A DNA stretch of 64,000 nucleotides from Bacteroides timonensis (GCF_000513195.1 NZ_CBVI010000112.1:1-64000), one strand, 5' to 3'; shown: positions 17,261 to 26,198, counted from the stretch's first letter. Numbers and translations are program-made. Notes: generated by a model not told the origin, from the sequence alone.

Positions 17261-17491
17261 TTAAATAGGAATCATCTCTTCAACATAGATTTTATATCCA
17301 CATTCGTCAGATTGCCGGATTTCATAAGGTTTTTCTAAATTCATTACAAACCATCCCCTATAAAACATCTTGTAACATGACTTAATGAGCATCAAGAGCT
17401 TATCTTTCACTTTGTCGTCCTCATCGTCTATACCGGAGGTATTGCCAGCATCTTTTACTGATATACAAAATAAATGTATTCTCTTTTTCAT
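17261..17491 (-). CDS. Unrecognised 76-aa protein
   Basis: The start at 17491 (MKKRIHLFCIS) is chosen over an upstream Met at 17557, because that would overlap the preceding gene and adds an unlikely low-complexity leader. The protein contains the acidic patch DDEDDKVKDK followed by an amphipathic helix, LLMLIKSCYKMFYRG. No family recognised. Part of the leftward cluster. Confidence 0.5.
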   Translation of the reverse strand: MKKRIHLFCISVKDAGNTSGIDDEDDKVKDKLLMLIKSCYKMFYRGWFVMNLEKPYEIRQSDECGYKIYVEEMIPI

Positions 17492-17541
17492 TGTTTTGTT
17501 TTTTGTAGTTAGTTTGACGGAACAACTCTCTGAGAAATTAC

Positions 17542-17991
17542 CTAAAGAAAATACCATATTAATTCCTTTAGTGGCAGTTTATATTCAAAGGAACCCAGTT
17601 TTTCCATCATCTGTAATTCGCCAACCAATTCACCCTGCATAATTTCCAGCGAGTAATAATAAGTGACATACAGCTTATCAACCACCCCCTGAACATCGGT
17701 AGAAGCATAAACCCGTATCATCATTTCGGAAGTCGGATTGGTCATGGCACAACATGAATGTCCACCTATAACAGCATATGAAGGGATATAATGATATATA
17801 AGGATCAAACTCCTTTCTTCCTCAAATATATCTATCACGTGTTCCAAGGGAAGAGGTTCCGCCAGTGTATATACATACATAACCGCATCTCCACTTACCT
17901 CACTTATTGACGGAGTAGATTTATCAAACAGTTCAGGCATTGTTAGTTTCGCTATGTTTTCAAACTCCATTCTTTTCATCAATTTCTTCAT
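17542..17991 (-). CDS. Unrecognised 149-aa protein
   Basis: Soluble, alpha/beta, with a short basic start (MKKLMKRMEFENI; a later Met at residue 8 is possible). The central segment, LILIYHYIPSYAVIGGHSCC, includes a Cys pair. The spacing to the short gene upstream is 9 bp, so it is co-transcribed with the cluster. It resembles the neighbouring 125-aa protein in size and charge but not in an obvious sequence motif. No function assigned. Confidence 0.6.
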   Translation of the reverse strand: MKKLMKRMEFENIAKLTMPELFDKSTPSISEVSGDAVMYVYTLAEPLPLEHVIDIFEEERSLILIYHYIPSYAVIGGHSCCAMTNPTSEMMIRVYASTDVQGVVDKLYVTYYYSLEIMQGELVGELQMMEKLGSFEYKLPLKELIWYFL

Positions 17992-18000
17992 CTCTTTTTA

Positions 18001-18177
18001 TTATGGATTCGACTTTGAAGAGATTTTTTCGAGTGTCTCACATGCAACATTCATTTTCTCAAAGATGCAGGAGAGTCCTTCGGAATCTTCTTCGATTACT
18101 TTACTTGAATATTGGTTGATAGGCGATAACGATATACTTATATCATCATCGAATATCCGGCGATCCAATTTTTCCAT
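18001..18177 (-). CDS. Small 58-aa ORF downstream of the Hsp70 paralogue
   Basis: MEKLDRRIFDDDISIS at the start, EKISSKSNP at the end. Acidic and helical with two Cys. The frame stays open 11 codons upstream of the Met but then meets a stop, so ATG at 18177 is the only usual start. It fills the gap between the Hsp70 gene and the 149-aa gene. Its length and lack of motifs make it uncertain, but the absence of any other gene in the gap and the shared strand support it. It could be an adaptor for the Hsp70. Confidence 0.45.
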   Translation of the reverse strand: MEKLDRRIFDDDISISLSPINQYSSKVIEEDSEGLSCIFEKMNVACETLEKISSKSNP

Positions 18178-18237
18178 CCATTCCTTAATCTGATCTACTA
18201 TGTTCTTAGATTAGAGATATTTGCAAACTCATTCTTT

Positions 18238-19800
18238 CTACTTTCGTTCCCGGCACTCATTTTGCGTGGCATCTGCACGCATACGGTCAATTTCTTCCCG
18301 CATGAAACTACCAGATTGTTCAATACGGATTTCTCCGGAATTTCCAGAACCTTCATCCAATGCTTTAACAGTCAGCAATCCGTCCTTGTCCAAATCAAAC
18401 AAAATCTTAATACGCGGTTCTCCGGCCTTGGCAGGAGAGAGTCCACTCAGAGTGAAAGTTCCAATCAGTTTATTTGTTTTCGCAAAATATCCTTCTCCTT
18501 GAAGAATTTGTATCGTTACAACTTCCTGAAAATCTTCAGTTGTAGTAAAATAGTCGTGGCGGCTTATCGGTATTGTTTCATTTGCATGAATTATGGGTGA
18601 CATTACTCCGTTTTCTGTCTGTACACCTAATGTCAAAGGAGTAACATCCATCAATATTACACTCTCAAATTCCTTATTCAACAATGCTCCCTCCCATGCG
18701 GCCCCCATAGCTACAATTTCATCGGGATTGACGCAATGCGAAGGTTCCAGTCCAAAATACTGCCGGACCATTCTTTTTATAACCGGCATACGAGTTGAGC
18801 CACCAACCAAGAGGATCCGGTCAATCTCAGATAAAGATATACCAGCATCGCTAACAGCTTTCTCACAAGGCAGGTAACATTGGGCAACAAGCGGCTCAAC
18901 AAGTTGCTCGAATTTCTCTCGGGTCAATGTATGTTGCAGGTGGAGGGGGACATTACCAGATGCGACTATATACGGAATCTTAATTTCTACAAAGTCACTT
19001 GAAGAGAGTTCTATCTTTGCTTGTTCAGCAGCCTCTCTTACACGTTGCAACGCTTCCGGAAAAAGCCAAAGTTCTACTCCATGCTTTTTATAGAAATCCC
19101 CCATCAGCCAATCCATAATCACCTTGTCAAAATCATCTCCACCCAAATGTGAGTTACCACCGGTAGCCATCACCTCATAAAACCCCGCATCACAGTCCAG
19201 AATAGAAATATCAAAAGTACCTCCCCCCAGGTCAAACACAGCAATCTTACCTGGCGTACCATCTTGTATGCCATAAGCTAGTGCTGCAGCTGTCGGTTCA
19301 TTCAAGATACGCCTTACATTTAGATTGGCAATATGGCCCGCTTCTTTCGTAGCCAATCGCTGTTTCTCTGTAAAATAAGCCGGTACTGTTATAACCGCAT
19401 CCGTCACTTCCTGCCCCAGATGCTCTTCAGCAATCCTCTTAATATTACAAAGGATATGTGCCGATATTTCCTGTGGTGTATAATCTTTATTTCCAATCGG
19501 GAACGCGACTCCACCATTATCTGTTACCTTGACAGGATATGGCATTTGGTTCCCCATGGCTTTTATATCCTTATAAGATTCTCCCATAAACCGCTTGACA
19601 GAGAAGACTGTTTGCTTCGGATTAACAATTGCTTGTCTTCTGGCAGAATCTCCCACCTTGATGCCCATAGAGGTAAAAGCAACAACTGATGGAGTTGTCC
19701 TTTTGCCTTCGTTGTTTGGCAAAACAACAACCTGGTTTCCCTCGTACAGAGCAACACACGAATTTGTCGTACCTAAATCAATACCTATAATTTTCTTCAT
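18238..19800 (-). CDS. DnaK/Hsp70 paralogue lacking the alpha-helical lid
   Basis: 520 aa against about 640 for house-keeping DnaK. The nucleotide-binding domain is complete: IIGIDLGTTNSCVAL (phosphate 1), AVITVPAYF, ILNEPTAAALAYG, IAVFDLGGGTFDISIL (phosphate 2) and RILLVGGSTRMPVIK (adenosine). The linker/SBD-beta start, LMDVTPLTLGVQTENG, is near residue 390, and SBD-beta runs to about 485. After that only about 30 residues remain, so the C-terminal lid is absent. ATP-driven peptide binding should persist, with faster release. It lies in a cluster of unknown small genes and has no DnaJ or GrpE beside it, which points to a specialised client inside this island. Confidence 0.85.
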   Translation of the reverse strand: MKKIIGIDLGTTNSCVALYEGNQVVVLPNNEGKRTTPSVVAFTSMGIKVGDSARRQAIVNPKQTVFSVKRFMGESYKDIKAMGNQMPYPVKVTDNGGVAFPIGNKDYTPQEISAHILCNIKRIAEEHLGQEVTDAVITVPAYFTEKQRLATKEAGHIANLNVRRILNEPTAAALAYGIQDGTPGKIAVFDLGGGTFDISILDCDAGFYEVMATGGNSHLGGDDFDKVIMDWLMGDFYKKHGVELWLFPEALQRVREAAEQAKIELSSSDFVEIKIPYIVASGNVPLHLQHTLTREKFEQLVEPLVAQCYLPCEKAVSDAGISLSEIDRILLVGGSTRMPVIKRMVRQYFGLEPSHCVNPDEIVAMGAAWEGALLNKEFESVILMDVTPLTLGVQTENGVMSPIIHANETIPISRHDYFTTTEDFQEVVTIQILQGEGYFAKTNKLIGTFTLSGLSPAKAGEPRIKILFDLDKDGLLTVKALDEGSGNSGEIRIEQSGSFMREEIDRMRADATQNECRERK

Positions 19801-19814
19801 CAGCTACTTACTTT

Positions 19815-20036
19815 TTAATGGTTCATCACAAAAGCTATATACTCTTTAATAAGTTTATTAGATAGGCTATCAATGTTTGAGACTGAAACTAATTGTTTAC
19901 ATTCCATTGTATGAATAGCTTTGGATATTTTTCCACTCATTTCCAAAAGTTGACCATACTGACCGGAAGTCCGCATAGCGAGCGCAAGCCAGTTGAAATC
20001 TGCATAAGGATTAAGAAGCATGGAAACCGTCAGCAT
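19815..20036 (-). CDS. Unrecognised 73-aa helical protein upstream of Hsp70
   Basis: Predominantly helical (LLNPYADFNWLALAMR; SLSNKLIKEYIAFVMNH), no membrane segment. It is 14 bp upstream of the Hsp70 start and 3 bp downstream of the 252-aa gene, so the three are clearly one transcript. A partner of the Hsp70, such as a small adaptor, is plausible but there is no J-domain HPD motif. Confidence 0.55.
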   Translation of the reverse strand: MLTVSMLLNPYADFNWLALAMRTSGQYGQLLEMSGKISKAIHTMECKQLVSVSNIDSLSNKLIKEYIAFVMNH

Positions 20037-20039
20037 AGC

Positions 20040-20798
20040 TTACCGCTTTGTTTGTAAAATTCCCTGATCAAGAGATAACAGGCAGGCAGTTGCATTCTGA
20101 ATAAGCCTCCGGTTCGTTCGAACAGCCATATAAATGGAAATCTCATTCCAATCAAGGGAATATTTACGTATATCGGCAGCCATTCGCGCAAGTAAATTCT
20201 CCGTTGAATGAATAATCGGCATCATATCATGCGAAGAGTATTCATAAAGATTACACAAAAACAGACGATAGTAGTAATCTTCTTCCTTCAGAAAGGACAT
20301 AATATCTTCTCGCGTCCTGAACCCATTCTGCGACCATCCTCCAAGCATATTTTTATAACCGCTTAATACCTGTTTAGCCTTTTTAAGCTGAACAGGATTC
20401 GAATCCATTCCATTAAAATAGAGTTCACCCTCATGCTGAAAATACAGTTGTTTTTGATTCAAGCACAATAATGGAAAACCATACTGGATTTTTACCAGAT
20501 CGTCCAAGCCACAGACTTGTCCATCTATAATATGATTAACAGTTCGGTGGACACGGCTGCCTATCTGGGAACATCTTACTATATCATTCGTGTGCTCCTC
20601 TAAAGTATCTCTGAAGATAAACCAAAGTACTGTGTCTTCAAGGGATTTCCATCTGTTTAAAAGTTCCGGTAATTTCTTAAAAGAACATTTTTCATCACCT
20701 TCAATAGAGTCCAGAAACCCTTCATATCTGGCAAAAGCGTCGTTTTTATCAGATAACGGACTTCGCTTTGCATTGAAAGAACAAGAAGAAAAGACCAA
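20040..20798 (-). CDS. Unrecognised lipoprotein-like protein without an ATG start
   Basis: The frame opens with TTG at 20798 (MVFSSCSFNAKR), but the codons before it (to about 20834) encode ILSILVIFQFAVLVFSSC, a good lipoprotein signal with a lipid-accepting Cys. No ATG or GTG exists in that extension before the stop at 20881-20883 in the other frame direction. The true start may be a rare ATT/ATA codon, or the start has been mutated. The mature protein (about 245 aa) is helical with no known motif. It heads the transcript that continues with the 73-aa gene and the Hsp70 paralogue. Confidence 0.6.
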   Translation of the reverse strand: MVFSSCSFNAKRSPLSDKNDAFARYEGFLDSIEGDEKCSFKKLPELLNRWKSLEDTVLWFIFRDTLEEHTNDIVRCSQIGSRVHRTVNHIIDGQVCGLDDLVKIQYGFPLLCLNQKQLYFQHEGELYFNGMDSNPVQLKKAKQVLSGYKNMLGGWSQNGFRTREDIMSFLKEEDYYYRLFLCNLYEYSSHDMMPIIHSTENLLARMAADIRKYSLDWNEISIYMAVRTNRRLIQNATACLLSLDQGILQTKR

Positions 20799-20849
20799 AA
20801 CAGCAAACTGAAATATTACTAAAATAGATAATATAGAAGAATAACCAGA

Positions 20850-21534
20850 GTACGAATAATTAGTCTTATCTATTCCGATTAAATGAAGATTGATTCTGTA
20901 TCGAGTGATATATCGTACTTAATATTGTACTATATCAAATATACTACTTGTAAAAGGGCAAAAAGCCCCCCAAAAGCCAATGAAGCACCTAAAGGATTTC
21001 ATACTATTTATTTAATAATTTATTGTTTCTATTGGCTTATGAATAGAGAGGGTAGAGAGGCCCGATATATCCGTATATAAGGTCTATCAGTCAAGATATC
21101 AATGGATTTATAGAATCCAATATTGCTGTTTATATGTGTGAAATGTAGATAACTTTGCATCATCGTTTTAAATTGGATGGCAAATGTAGGGATATTATTA
21201 CAAAAGTAATTAATTCTACGTACTCTTTAATGAATTTTAGTTTTTATACTTCATATCGTACTTCATTTATCGTACTTGTTTATTTTCTCGTTATCAATGC
21301 ATTATTATATTTATCTAAGTACTATTTATATTATAATACATAATACTGATATTGGCCATTCTTCAATAATAACGATAGCTATAACAGCTTCTTGGTACTA
21401 ACCAGAAGAAATAAATAGTATAAAGTAGATATATAGTATCATAATTAGTACCATTTTATTCAAGTTGTACATTAAAGTTAATGAAGTACTATTTTATAGT
21501 ACGATTATTTGTATTTTCATTTTAAATCGTACCT
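20850..21534. promoter_or_regulatory. GTAC-rich regulatory region before the serine recombinase
   Basis: About thirteen GTAC tetramers occur in about 680 bp, most within TCGTACTT or AGTACTAT contexts; 20910, 21257 and 21271 share ATCGTACTT. At 21486-21502 there is a palindrome with arms GTACTAT and ATAGTAC around TTT. A second inverted pair, GTACGATT/AATCGTAC (about 21499-21532), straddles the recombinase promoter. Likely operators or recombination sites. No gene is supported here. Confidence 0.55.
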
Positions 21535-21537
21535 TTG
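21508..21537 (+). promoter_or_regulatory. Bacteroidota-type promoter of the serine recombinase
   Basis: TTTG at 21508-21511 and TACCTTTG (TAnnTTTG) at 21530-21537, 18 bp apart. The right arm of the GTACGATT/AATCGTAC inverted repeat overlaps the -7 box, which suggests repression by a protein bound there, possibly the recombinase itself. Confidence 0.6.
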
Positions 21538-21564
21538 CAACTCAAACCTCGAAAATTAATAGTT

Positions 21565-22152
21565 ATGTCAAAAGTTGGTTATATTATGCTTAGTAGCACG
21601 AACGACCGTCAAGAAGAAGATTTAAAATCTCTTGAAACCGTAGGTTGTAAGACCATTATCCAAGAAAGAGAAGAAGATGAAGTTAGCCGTCCCAAATGGC
21701 GGAAGTTAATGATTAGTTTGGATAGGAATGACACATTAGTCATCATCCAATTCCGAAATGCAGTAAGAGGTACCCGAGAACTTGCCACTCTACTTGATTT
21801 TTGCCGGGAGGCCAATATAAGAATCATTTCCCTGAGAGACCGAATTGACTCGGAAGATTTGATGTTTCCTGCTTCTACCGCCAATATATTCAATGTTATC
21901 GGACGACTTCCACAAGATATTTTCTCACTAAGGAAAGCGAGCTCCCGGTTGCAAACTTTAAGAAGGCGTTTCAGTGCTAAAGAGTCTCAAGAACGGAATA
22001 ATAGAAATCAGCGTATCGTAGAACTTTATTTAGGTGGCTACTCTATAGACGAAATCCGCCAAGAAACAAATATACATAGTAAAGGCTCTCTTTATCGCAT
22101 TCTAAAAGAGAAGGGCGTTGAAACAAACAGGCGCAACCAAAAGAAGAATTAA
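21565..22152 (+). CDS. Serine recombinase (resolvase/invertase), active-site variant
   Basis: 195 aa from the ATG at 21565. The frame is open further upstream, but that part overlaps the promoter. N-terminal resolvase fold: KVGYIMLSSTNDRQEED supplies the catalytic Ser at 10; FRNAVRGTRELATLLDF contains the second Arg cluster; SLRDRIDSED follows. In most family members the third residue after Tyr 6 is part of Y-x-R-V-S; here Arg 8 is Met, so one of the conserved catalytic arginines is missing. The long helix and a short C-terminal helix-turn-helix (YSIDEIRQETNIHSKGSLYRIL) are present. Length matches small invertases. Possible roles: DNA inversion, resolution, or DNA binding only. Confidence 0.8.
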   Translation: MSKVGYIMLSSTNDRQEEDLKSLETVGCKTIIQEREEDEVSRPKWRKLMISLDRNDTLVIIQFRNAVRGTRELATLLDFCREANIRIISLRDRIDSEDLMFPASTANIFNVIGRLPQDIFSLRKASSRLQTLRRRFSAKESQERNNRNQRIVELYLGGYSIDEIRQETNIHSKGSLYRILKEKGVETNRRNQKKN

Positions 22153-22172
22153 TACTCAAAGAAAAAGCTTGG

Positions 22173-23180
22173 CTACAACAGCAAATAAAGCCAAAGCAAA
22201 AAATAATATAGGGTTAGTCTACGTAGTACTGTCCGGATTCGATTTATGTTGAAAGTCCTCACTACAACAACAACCGACAAATATAGCATTAATCCTGATA
22301 CAGCGTAAATACGCAAGCCTAATCCTATTATCTGATATTCGATATAAAGTGAAGAGATTCCAATAAGAAATAAGGAGATATAAAAAAGATCTCTGCACGA
22401 GAAGAAATAATGATTCCAATTACGCGGTGAATATTTATGTAACTGTGCTACACTCTCGACAAAGAAGATGGTAGCAATAACCATGTACACAACATACGGA
22501 CGTGGAAACAACGAGGTAATAAACATTCGAAAAATCATATATTCCCAGTATATTGCCAATATGATAACAAATGTTTCTGCAAAAATTAGGTGCAACCACC
22601 TAAGCCATGTCGGAGGTTCCACTTCTCTATCACGCATTCTTCGATCTATCGTGAAAAACATTAAAGGCCAAATAAAAACAAAAGCAAACATGCAACTATA
22701 TAAGAAGAACTGCTTCAAAGATTCCTGATTACTGACAAATAGGGAAGCAATCACATAGGCAATAATTACCAAAAGGAGGAAGCCAGCCGCATAATAGAAC
22801 CCCAAAAATAGATGTTTGGCCAAAGAATAGATGCGACTCGCAAAGGATTGTCGGCTACTGAAGACTAAGATAGCTATCCCCAAAAATAAACATAGACCCC
22901 ATAAGACTTTTGGAGCGCCCAAAAGATAAAAGAGTACTAATAATATTGTATAAATAACTAATACACGCGTACCTCCCAAAGAGACCGAAGAGTATTCGAT
23001 ATTTAGGGCATTATAGCTGAGAATTAAAGGGAAACCAGCATATAGGTACAGGAAAGAGTCATAGAACAAATAAAAACAAAAAGAAAGTAAAAGACAAAGG
23101 AATTCTGGAAGAGATTCCTTAATAACGATATAAACGAATCTTATTACTGACTCTTTAAGTACACACAGTCTGCTTATCAT
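22173..23180 (-). CDS. Multi-pass membrane protein, DUF4153-like
   Basis: 335 aa with about nine hydrophobic segments (residues 25-50, 70-90, 95-112, 125-150, 160-180, 200-225, 230-250, 265-285, 290-335). There is one charged cytoplasmic-type loop, DRRMRDREVEPPTWLRW. This layout, including the PRNWN loop, resembles DUF4153-type Bacteroidales membrane proteins but is shorter than usual. Convergent with the recombinase gene, 20 bp apart. No transport motif visible. Confidence 0.6.
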   Translation of the reverse strand: MISRLCVLKESVIRFVYIVIKESLPEFLCLLLSFCFYLFYDSFLYLYAGFPLILSYNALNIEYSSVSLGGTRVLVIYTILLVLFYLLGAPKVLWGLCLFLGIAILVFSSRQSFASRIYSLAKHLFLGFYYAAGFLLLVIIAYVIASLFVSNQESLKQFFLYSCMFAFVFIWPLMFFTIDRRMRDREVEPPTWLRWLHLIFAETFVIILAIYWEYMIFRMFITSLFPRPYVVYMVIATIFFVESVAQLHKYSPRNWNHYFFSCRDLFYISLFLIGISSLYIEYQIIGLGLRIYAVSGLMLYLSVVVVVRTFNINRIRTVLRRLTLYYFLLWLYLLL

Positions 23181-23376
23181 ATTGATGTTACCTTTTACCC
23201 AATAGCTATCCGGTTATTTTTAATAGTATGGCTACAAAAATAGGGTAGGGGAAACAAAATAAAAAAGAATCGTAATCAATCCTTGATAAAAGACTGATTT
23301 GATGAAAGTTAAATTATCATTCAATATAACAGAATCGTATTACGGCCGTAATATAAAATTAAGCTCCGCCACCTAT

Positions 23377-24375
23377 TTAGAAAGGATAATCAATATAAAC
23401 TAATCTGTATTTATCCTGAAAAGATTGTCGCCGTCTTGGTTCAAAATTCTGCCCGATAGAGAGCTGATAGTGACTCTCAAAAAATGATCTGATTAGAGAA
23501 TCCTTATTAGGCAAGAAATACCCATTATCCAAAAGACCGACAATGAAAATAACAAGTGACCGGATATCCCGATGTCCATTTTTGTGCTTTATCACCCAAT
23601 GTTGGGTTTCACTTAAATAACCATCCTGGCGAAGACGCTCTTCCAAAAGAAGGAATCTGTCATACTTTGTTTTATGAAAAATATTATCCGGCATTATACC
23701 AGGATGATCTTTCACAACATCCTCTTTTACTTTTACTGGATTTCCAACCATTATCTTCCTATAAGCGCCAAACATCAGATTCCAATAGGTATGCATTTTC
23801 TGTATTTCCTCAAAATGATTCTCGCAATAATGGGAGACTTGAAGCATATACTCATGTGCATTATCAAAAAGTTCAGACAATTTGGCTTTCTCATATCGAT
23901 AGCTTTGGTTTAGCTCGCCGATTCTATCATCCAATAATCTTTGTTCTTGCTCGGAAATCCCCTGAAAGCCACAATAATCCAACTGTCCAGATATAAGTAT
24001 ACATTCCTTATCAAGCTCACCCACAATATTTGTTTGTAGTTGAATGGCATTCTCATAAAATGTTCCTTGCTGACGACAAATCTGGTCAGTATCGAGTTTT
24101 TGCCACAAAGTCGGAATGATATGATACAAATAAAGATTTCTTAGAACTTCATCTTCCAAGATCGAAAGAAGAAGCTCAAATTTATCTTTATCCGTATTCA
24201 TAAATAGCCGAAGAATCATATTTTCTACAGCTTCAAAATTTTTGTAGGAGTTATAGTACTCGGTTATAAAGACTTGCTGTGGATAAGAGATTTCACCTTC
24301 TGCAATAATATTAACATAAATATTATTCAAATTACGGATTGCAGGTATATGTTCTGTGATCGAGAGTTCCATCAT
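23377..24375 (-). CDS. Unrecognised 332-aa protein with weak RteC-like C-terminus
   Basis: Helical N-terminal two thirds (ENMILRLFMNTDKDKFELLL; GELNQSYRYEKAKLSELFD). The C-terminal 100 residues (IRSLVIFIVGLLDNGYFLPN; SLIRSFFESHYQLSIGQNF; RQSFQDKYRL) resemble in pattern the C-terminal domain of RteC-like and related Bacteroides mobile-element proteins. That similarity is from memory and weak. It overlaps the 75-aa gene by 4 bp. The context (RadC-like protein, recombinase) fits a mobile island. Confidence 0.55.
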   Translation of the reverse strand: MMELSITEHIPAIRNLNNIYVNIIAEGEISYPQQVFITEYYNSYKNFEAVENMILRLFMNTDKDKFELLLSILEDEVLRNLYLYHIIPTLWQKLDTDQICRQQGTFYENAIQLQTNIVGELDKECILISGQLDYCGFQGISEQEQRLLDDRIGELNQSYRYEKAKLSELFDNAHEYMLQVSHYCENHFEEIQKMHTYWNLMFGAYRKIMVGNPVKVKEDVVKDHPGIMPDNIFHKTKYDRFLLLEERLRQDGYLSETQHWVIKHKNGHRDIRSLVIFIVGLLDNGYFLPNKDSLIRSFFESHYQLSIGQNFEPRRRQSFQDKYRLVYIDYPF

Positions 24376-24599
24376 GAGGGATTTTCCTTCTTAAGCCTTT
24401 CTGCTTCTTCCGTATTTCCGAAAGCTATAGCATAGTCTATAGCTAATTTAAGAAACTTCGAATACTCCGGATGGTCTTTATCAACGCATACGACACCTTT
24501 TGTTCCCATATTCATTAATGTAGAATGTTCGGCAATAGCCAGACGATCCTCAATTGTCTCAATCTGCTTTGTCGTAATAAGTATAACATTATCATCCAT
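24372..24599 (-). CDS. Unrecognised 75-aa protein
   Basis: MDDNVILITTKQIETIEDRL at the start, NTEEAERLKKENPS at the end. It appears to be a small alpha/beta protein. The stop overlaps the start of the 332-aa gene by 4 bp (ATGA), which strongly supports that it is translated. No family recognised. Confidence 0.6.
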   Translation of the reverse strand: MDDNVILITTKQIETIEDRLAIAEHSTLMNMGTKGVVCVDKDHPEYSKFLKLAIDYAIAFGNTEEAERLKKENPS

Positions 24600-24701
24600 A
24601 AATTATATACATCAGTCTTTTATTAGCAAAGGTAAATTAAATTATAGAATAATACCATATAGCATCTTCGAAATTCTTCAAAAAATCATTTATAACTCAG
24701 T

Positions 24702-25295
24702 CTATATCCTTTCATGATCTGCATAACTGTAGTAGCTTTCGTTTGACACAATTATATGGTCAGTTACAGAAATATCAACCTGAGCCGCCGCCTGGCAAAG
24801 CGTCTGAGTAATCCGATCATCATCTACACTCGGAGTGGTATTACCTGAAGGATGATTATGACATAAAACCAAACGAGTTGCCCTATATAATAAGGCTTCG
24901 CGAAGAACCACACGAACATCTATCGGTACTGAGGTATATCCTCCGCAGGAGATCCTAATTTTTCGGATTACCCCTGATGCATGGTTCAATAAGATAATCC
25001 AGCATTCTTCAGTCACCAGATCTTCCATTACCGGTTGCATAAGATAATAAATATCCTGGCTGCAATTTATGATGGGATGTAAACCAGCAACCGAACAGTT
25101 CCTCTTATAAAGTTCAATAGCAGCAAGTGCTATTTTCCTTTTTAAGGGTGGCATCTCTTCCAATATTTGCCGCATAGAAGTAATTTCTTCGTGCTTCTGA
25201 ACGAAGTCCATATTTTCGGTTAACATATAGGCCAGCTCCTGATCCTCCATCAACCGATAACTCTCGTTTAACTCAAAAATTGTTTCTTTTTTCAT
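24702..25295 (-). CDS. RadC/JAB-domain protein, mobile-element type
   Basis: 197 aa. The C-terminal 120 residues carry the RadC JAMM motif: LCHNHPSGNTTPSVDDD, with the paired His and Asp of a metal site. The N-terminal helical part (EMPPLKRKIALAAIELYKR) resembles that of RadC proteins in Bacteroides conjugative elements rather than the longer chromosomal RadC. Function is unresolved in the family (metal-dependent hydrolase fold, once thought to be repair). It is a good marker of an integrated element. The preceding gene on the strand is 430 bp away, so it probably has its own promoter. Confidence 0.85.
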   Translation of the reverse strand: MKKETIFELNESYRLMEDQELAYMLTENMDFVQKHEEITSMRQILEEMPPLKRKIALAAIELYKRNCSVAGLHPIINCSQDIYYLMQPVMEDLVTEECWIILLNHASGVIRKIRISCGGYTSVPIDVRVVLREALLYRATRLVLCHNHPSGNTTPSVDDDRITQTLCQAAAQVDISVTDHIIVSNESYYSYADHERI

Positions 25296-25667
25296 TCGTT
25301 TTTTAATTTAATCGTTCAATGCCCTATTTTAAGCATTGGCTCTTAGGACTTTATTTTCGGCTTGAAGTAAGAGATAGCTAGAATAAGAGAAGTTTTGACC
25401 GACAAAATATCAAACGGAACGGCTAATATTTTATCGAGACAATGCGAAGCAAACAACTTCTCACTTTCGAGCTCTCAATTTATATTTGCCGATAAATAAA
25501 GTTCTAAGAGTAGTAGCCTTAGAAAATAAAAAAGGGGAAAAAATAAGTATAAAAGGAAAAACGTTGTTGATAAGTAAAAGAAAGACACCCATGTTAATAC
25601 AAGCGAAGACCCATCAGGTTATTAGAAGAGTACTTAACATCACTAATATTAATAATGACTATACGAA

Positions 25668-25695
25668 GGTTGTTACCATTTATCCGGTAACAACC
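25668..25695. terminator. Perfect 10-bp hairpin
   Basis: GGTTGTTACC and its exact complement, GGTAACAACC, enclose an 8-base loop. It lies between two leftward genes and has no T run on either side, so it is either a weak terminator or a binding site. Confidence 0.5.
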
Positions 25696-25727
25696 ATTTC
25701 AACTTAAAATGTTCTATGAGAATCTCT

Positions 25728-26198
25728 TTATTTTATAGAAACAAAACATTCATCAATATATTTCCACCCTTTTGAACGCCATGAAAAATTTTCTGAACGT
25801 CGGGTAAAAACTTCAGCCTGCACCGTCATGTTGTCCGTAACAGATAGTATATATTTCCGTTCTCGGTCTAAAATAGGGGAATAAGTATTTCCTGTAAACA
25901 ATCGAAAATCTTCTTCTGTTATTTCTCCTACAAAATTTATGGCTTGCCCTACTGCTGACGAACGCACCAATAGCAATTCTTTACCAAAGAGAGAGATCTG
26001 CATTGTTCCAGGATTTTCCTCCAACACCTTTAAACGCACTTCTGCACGTTCTTTATGAGAGGAGCCAACATATTCGTTTATTGAAATCAACTTGGCATCA
26101 ATATACTTTGGATGTTTTTCATCTCGGTAAACTGCCTTATCCCCGTTTATTAGATCTTTTATCTGAGTCTTTGGGGTTACTTTTTTCTCTAATATCAT
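25728..26198 (-). CDS. Unrecognised 156-aa protein
   Basis: Basic N-terminus (MILEKKVTPKTQIKDLINGD) followed by a beta-rich domain with LISINEY, ERAEVRLKVLEEN, and the end GWKYIDECFVSIK. No signal peptide or membrane segment. No family recognised. It stands alone on its strand between two intergenic hairpins. The AT-rich flanks resemble those of the other island genes. Confidence 0.55.
   Translation of the reverse strand: MILEKKVTPKTQIKDLINGDKAVYRDEKHPKYIDAKLISINEYVGSSHKERAEVRLKVLEENPGTMQISLFGKELLLVRSSAVGQAINFVGEITEEDFRLFTGNTYSPILDRERKYILSVTDNMTVQAEVFTRRSENFSWRSKGWKYIDECFVSIK

Noticed and set aside
18238-19800. Chromosomal dnaK
   Set aside because: Lacks the lid and the usual C-terminal tail and is not near grpE or dnaJ; it is a paralogue.
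24702-25295. House-keeping DNA-repair RadC
   Set aside because: Too short in the N-terminal region and in mobile-element context; the JAB-domain label is safer.
25486-25707. 73-codon + strand frame between two leftward genes
   Set aside because: Starts with TTG, extremely Lys/Ile-rich, no motif, and its end is a perfect hairpin. A coding remnant cannot be excluded.
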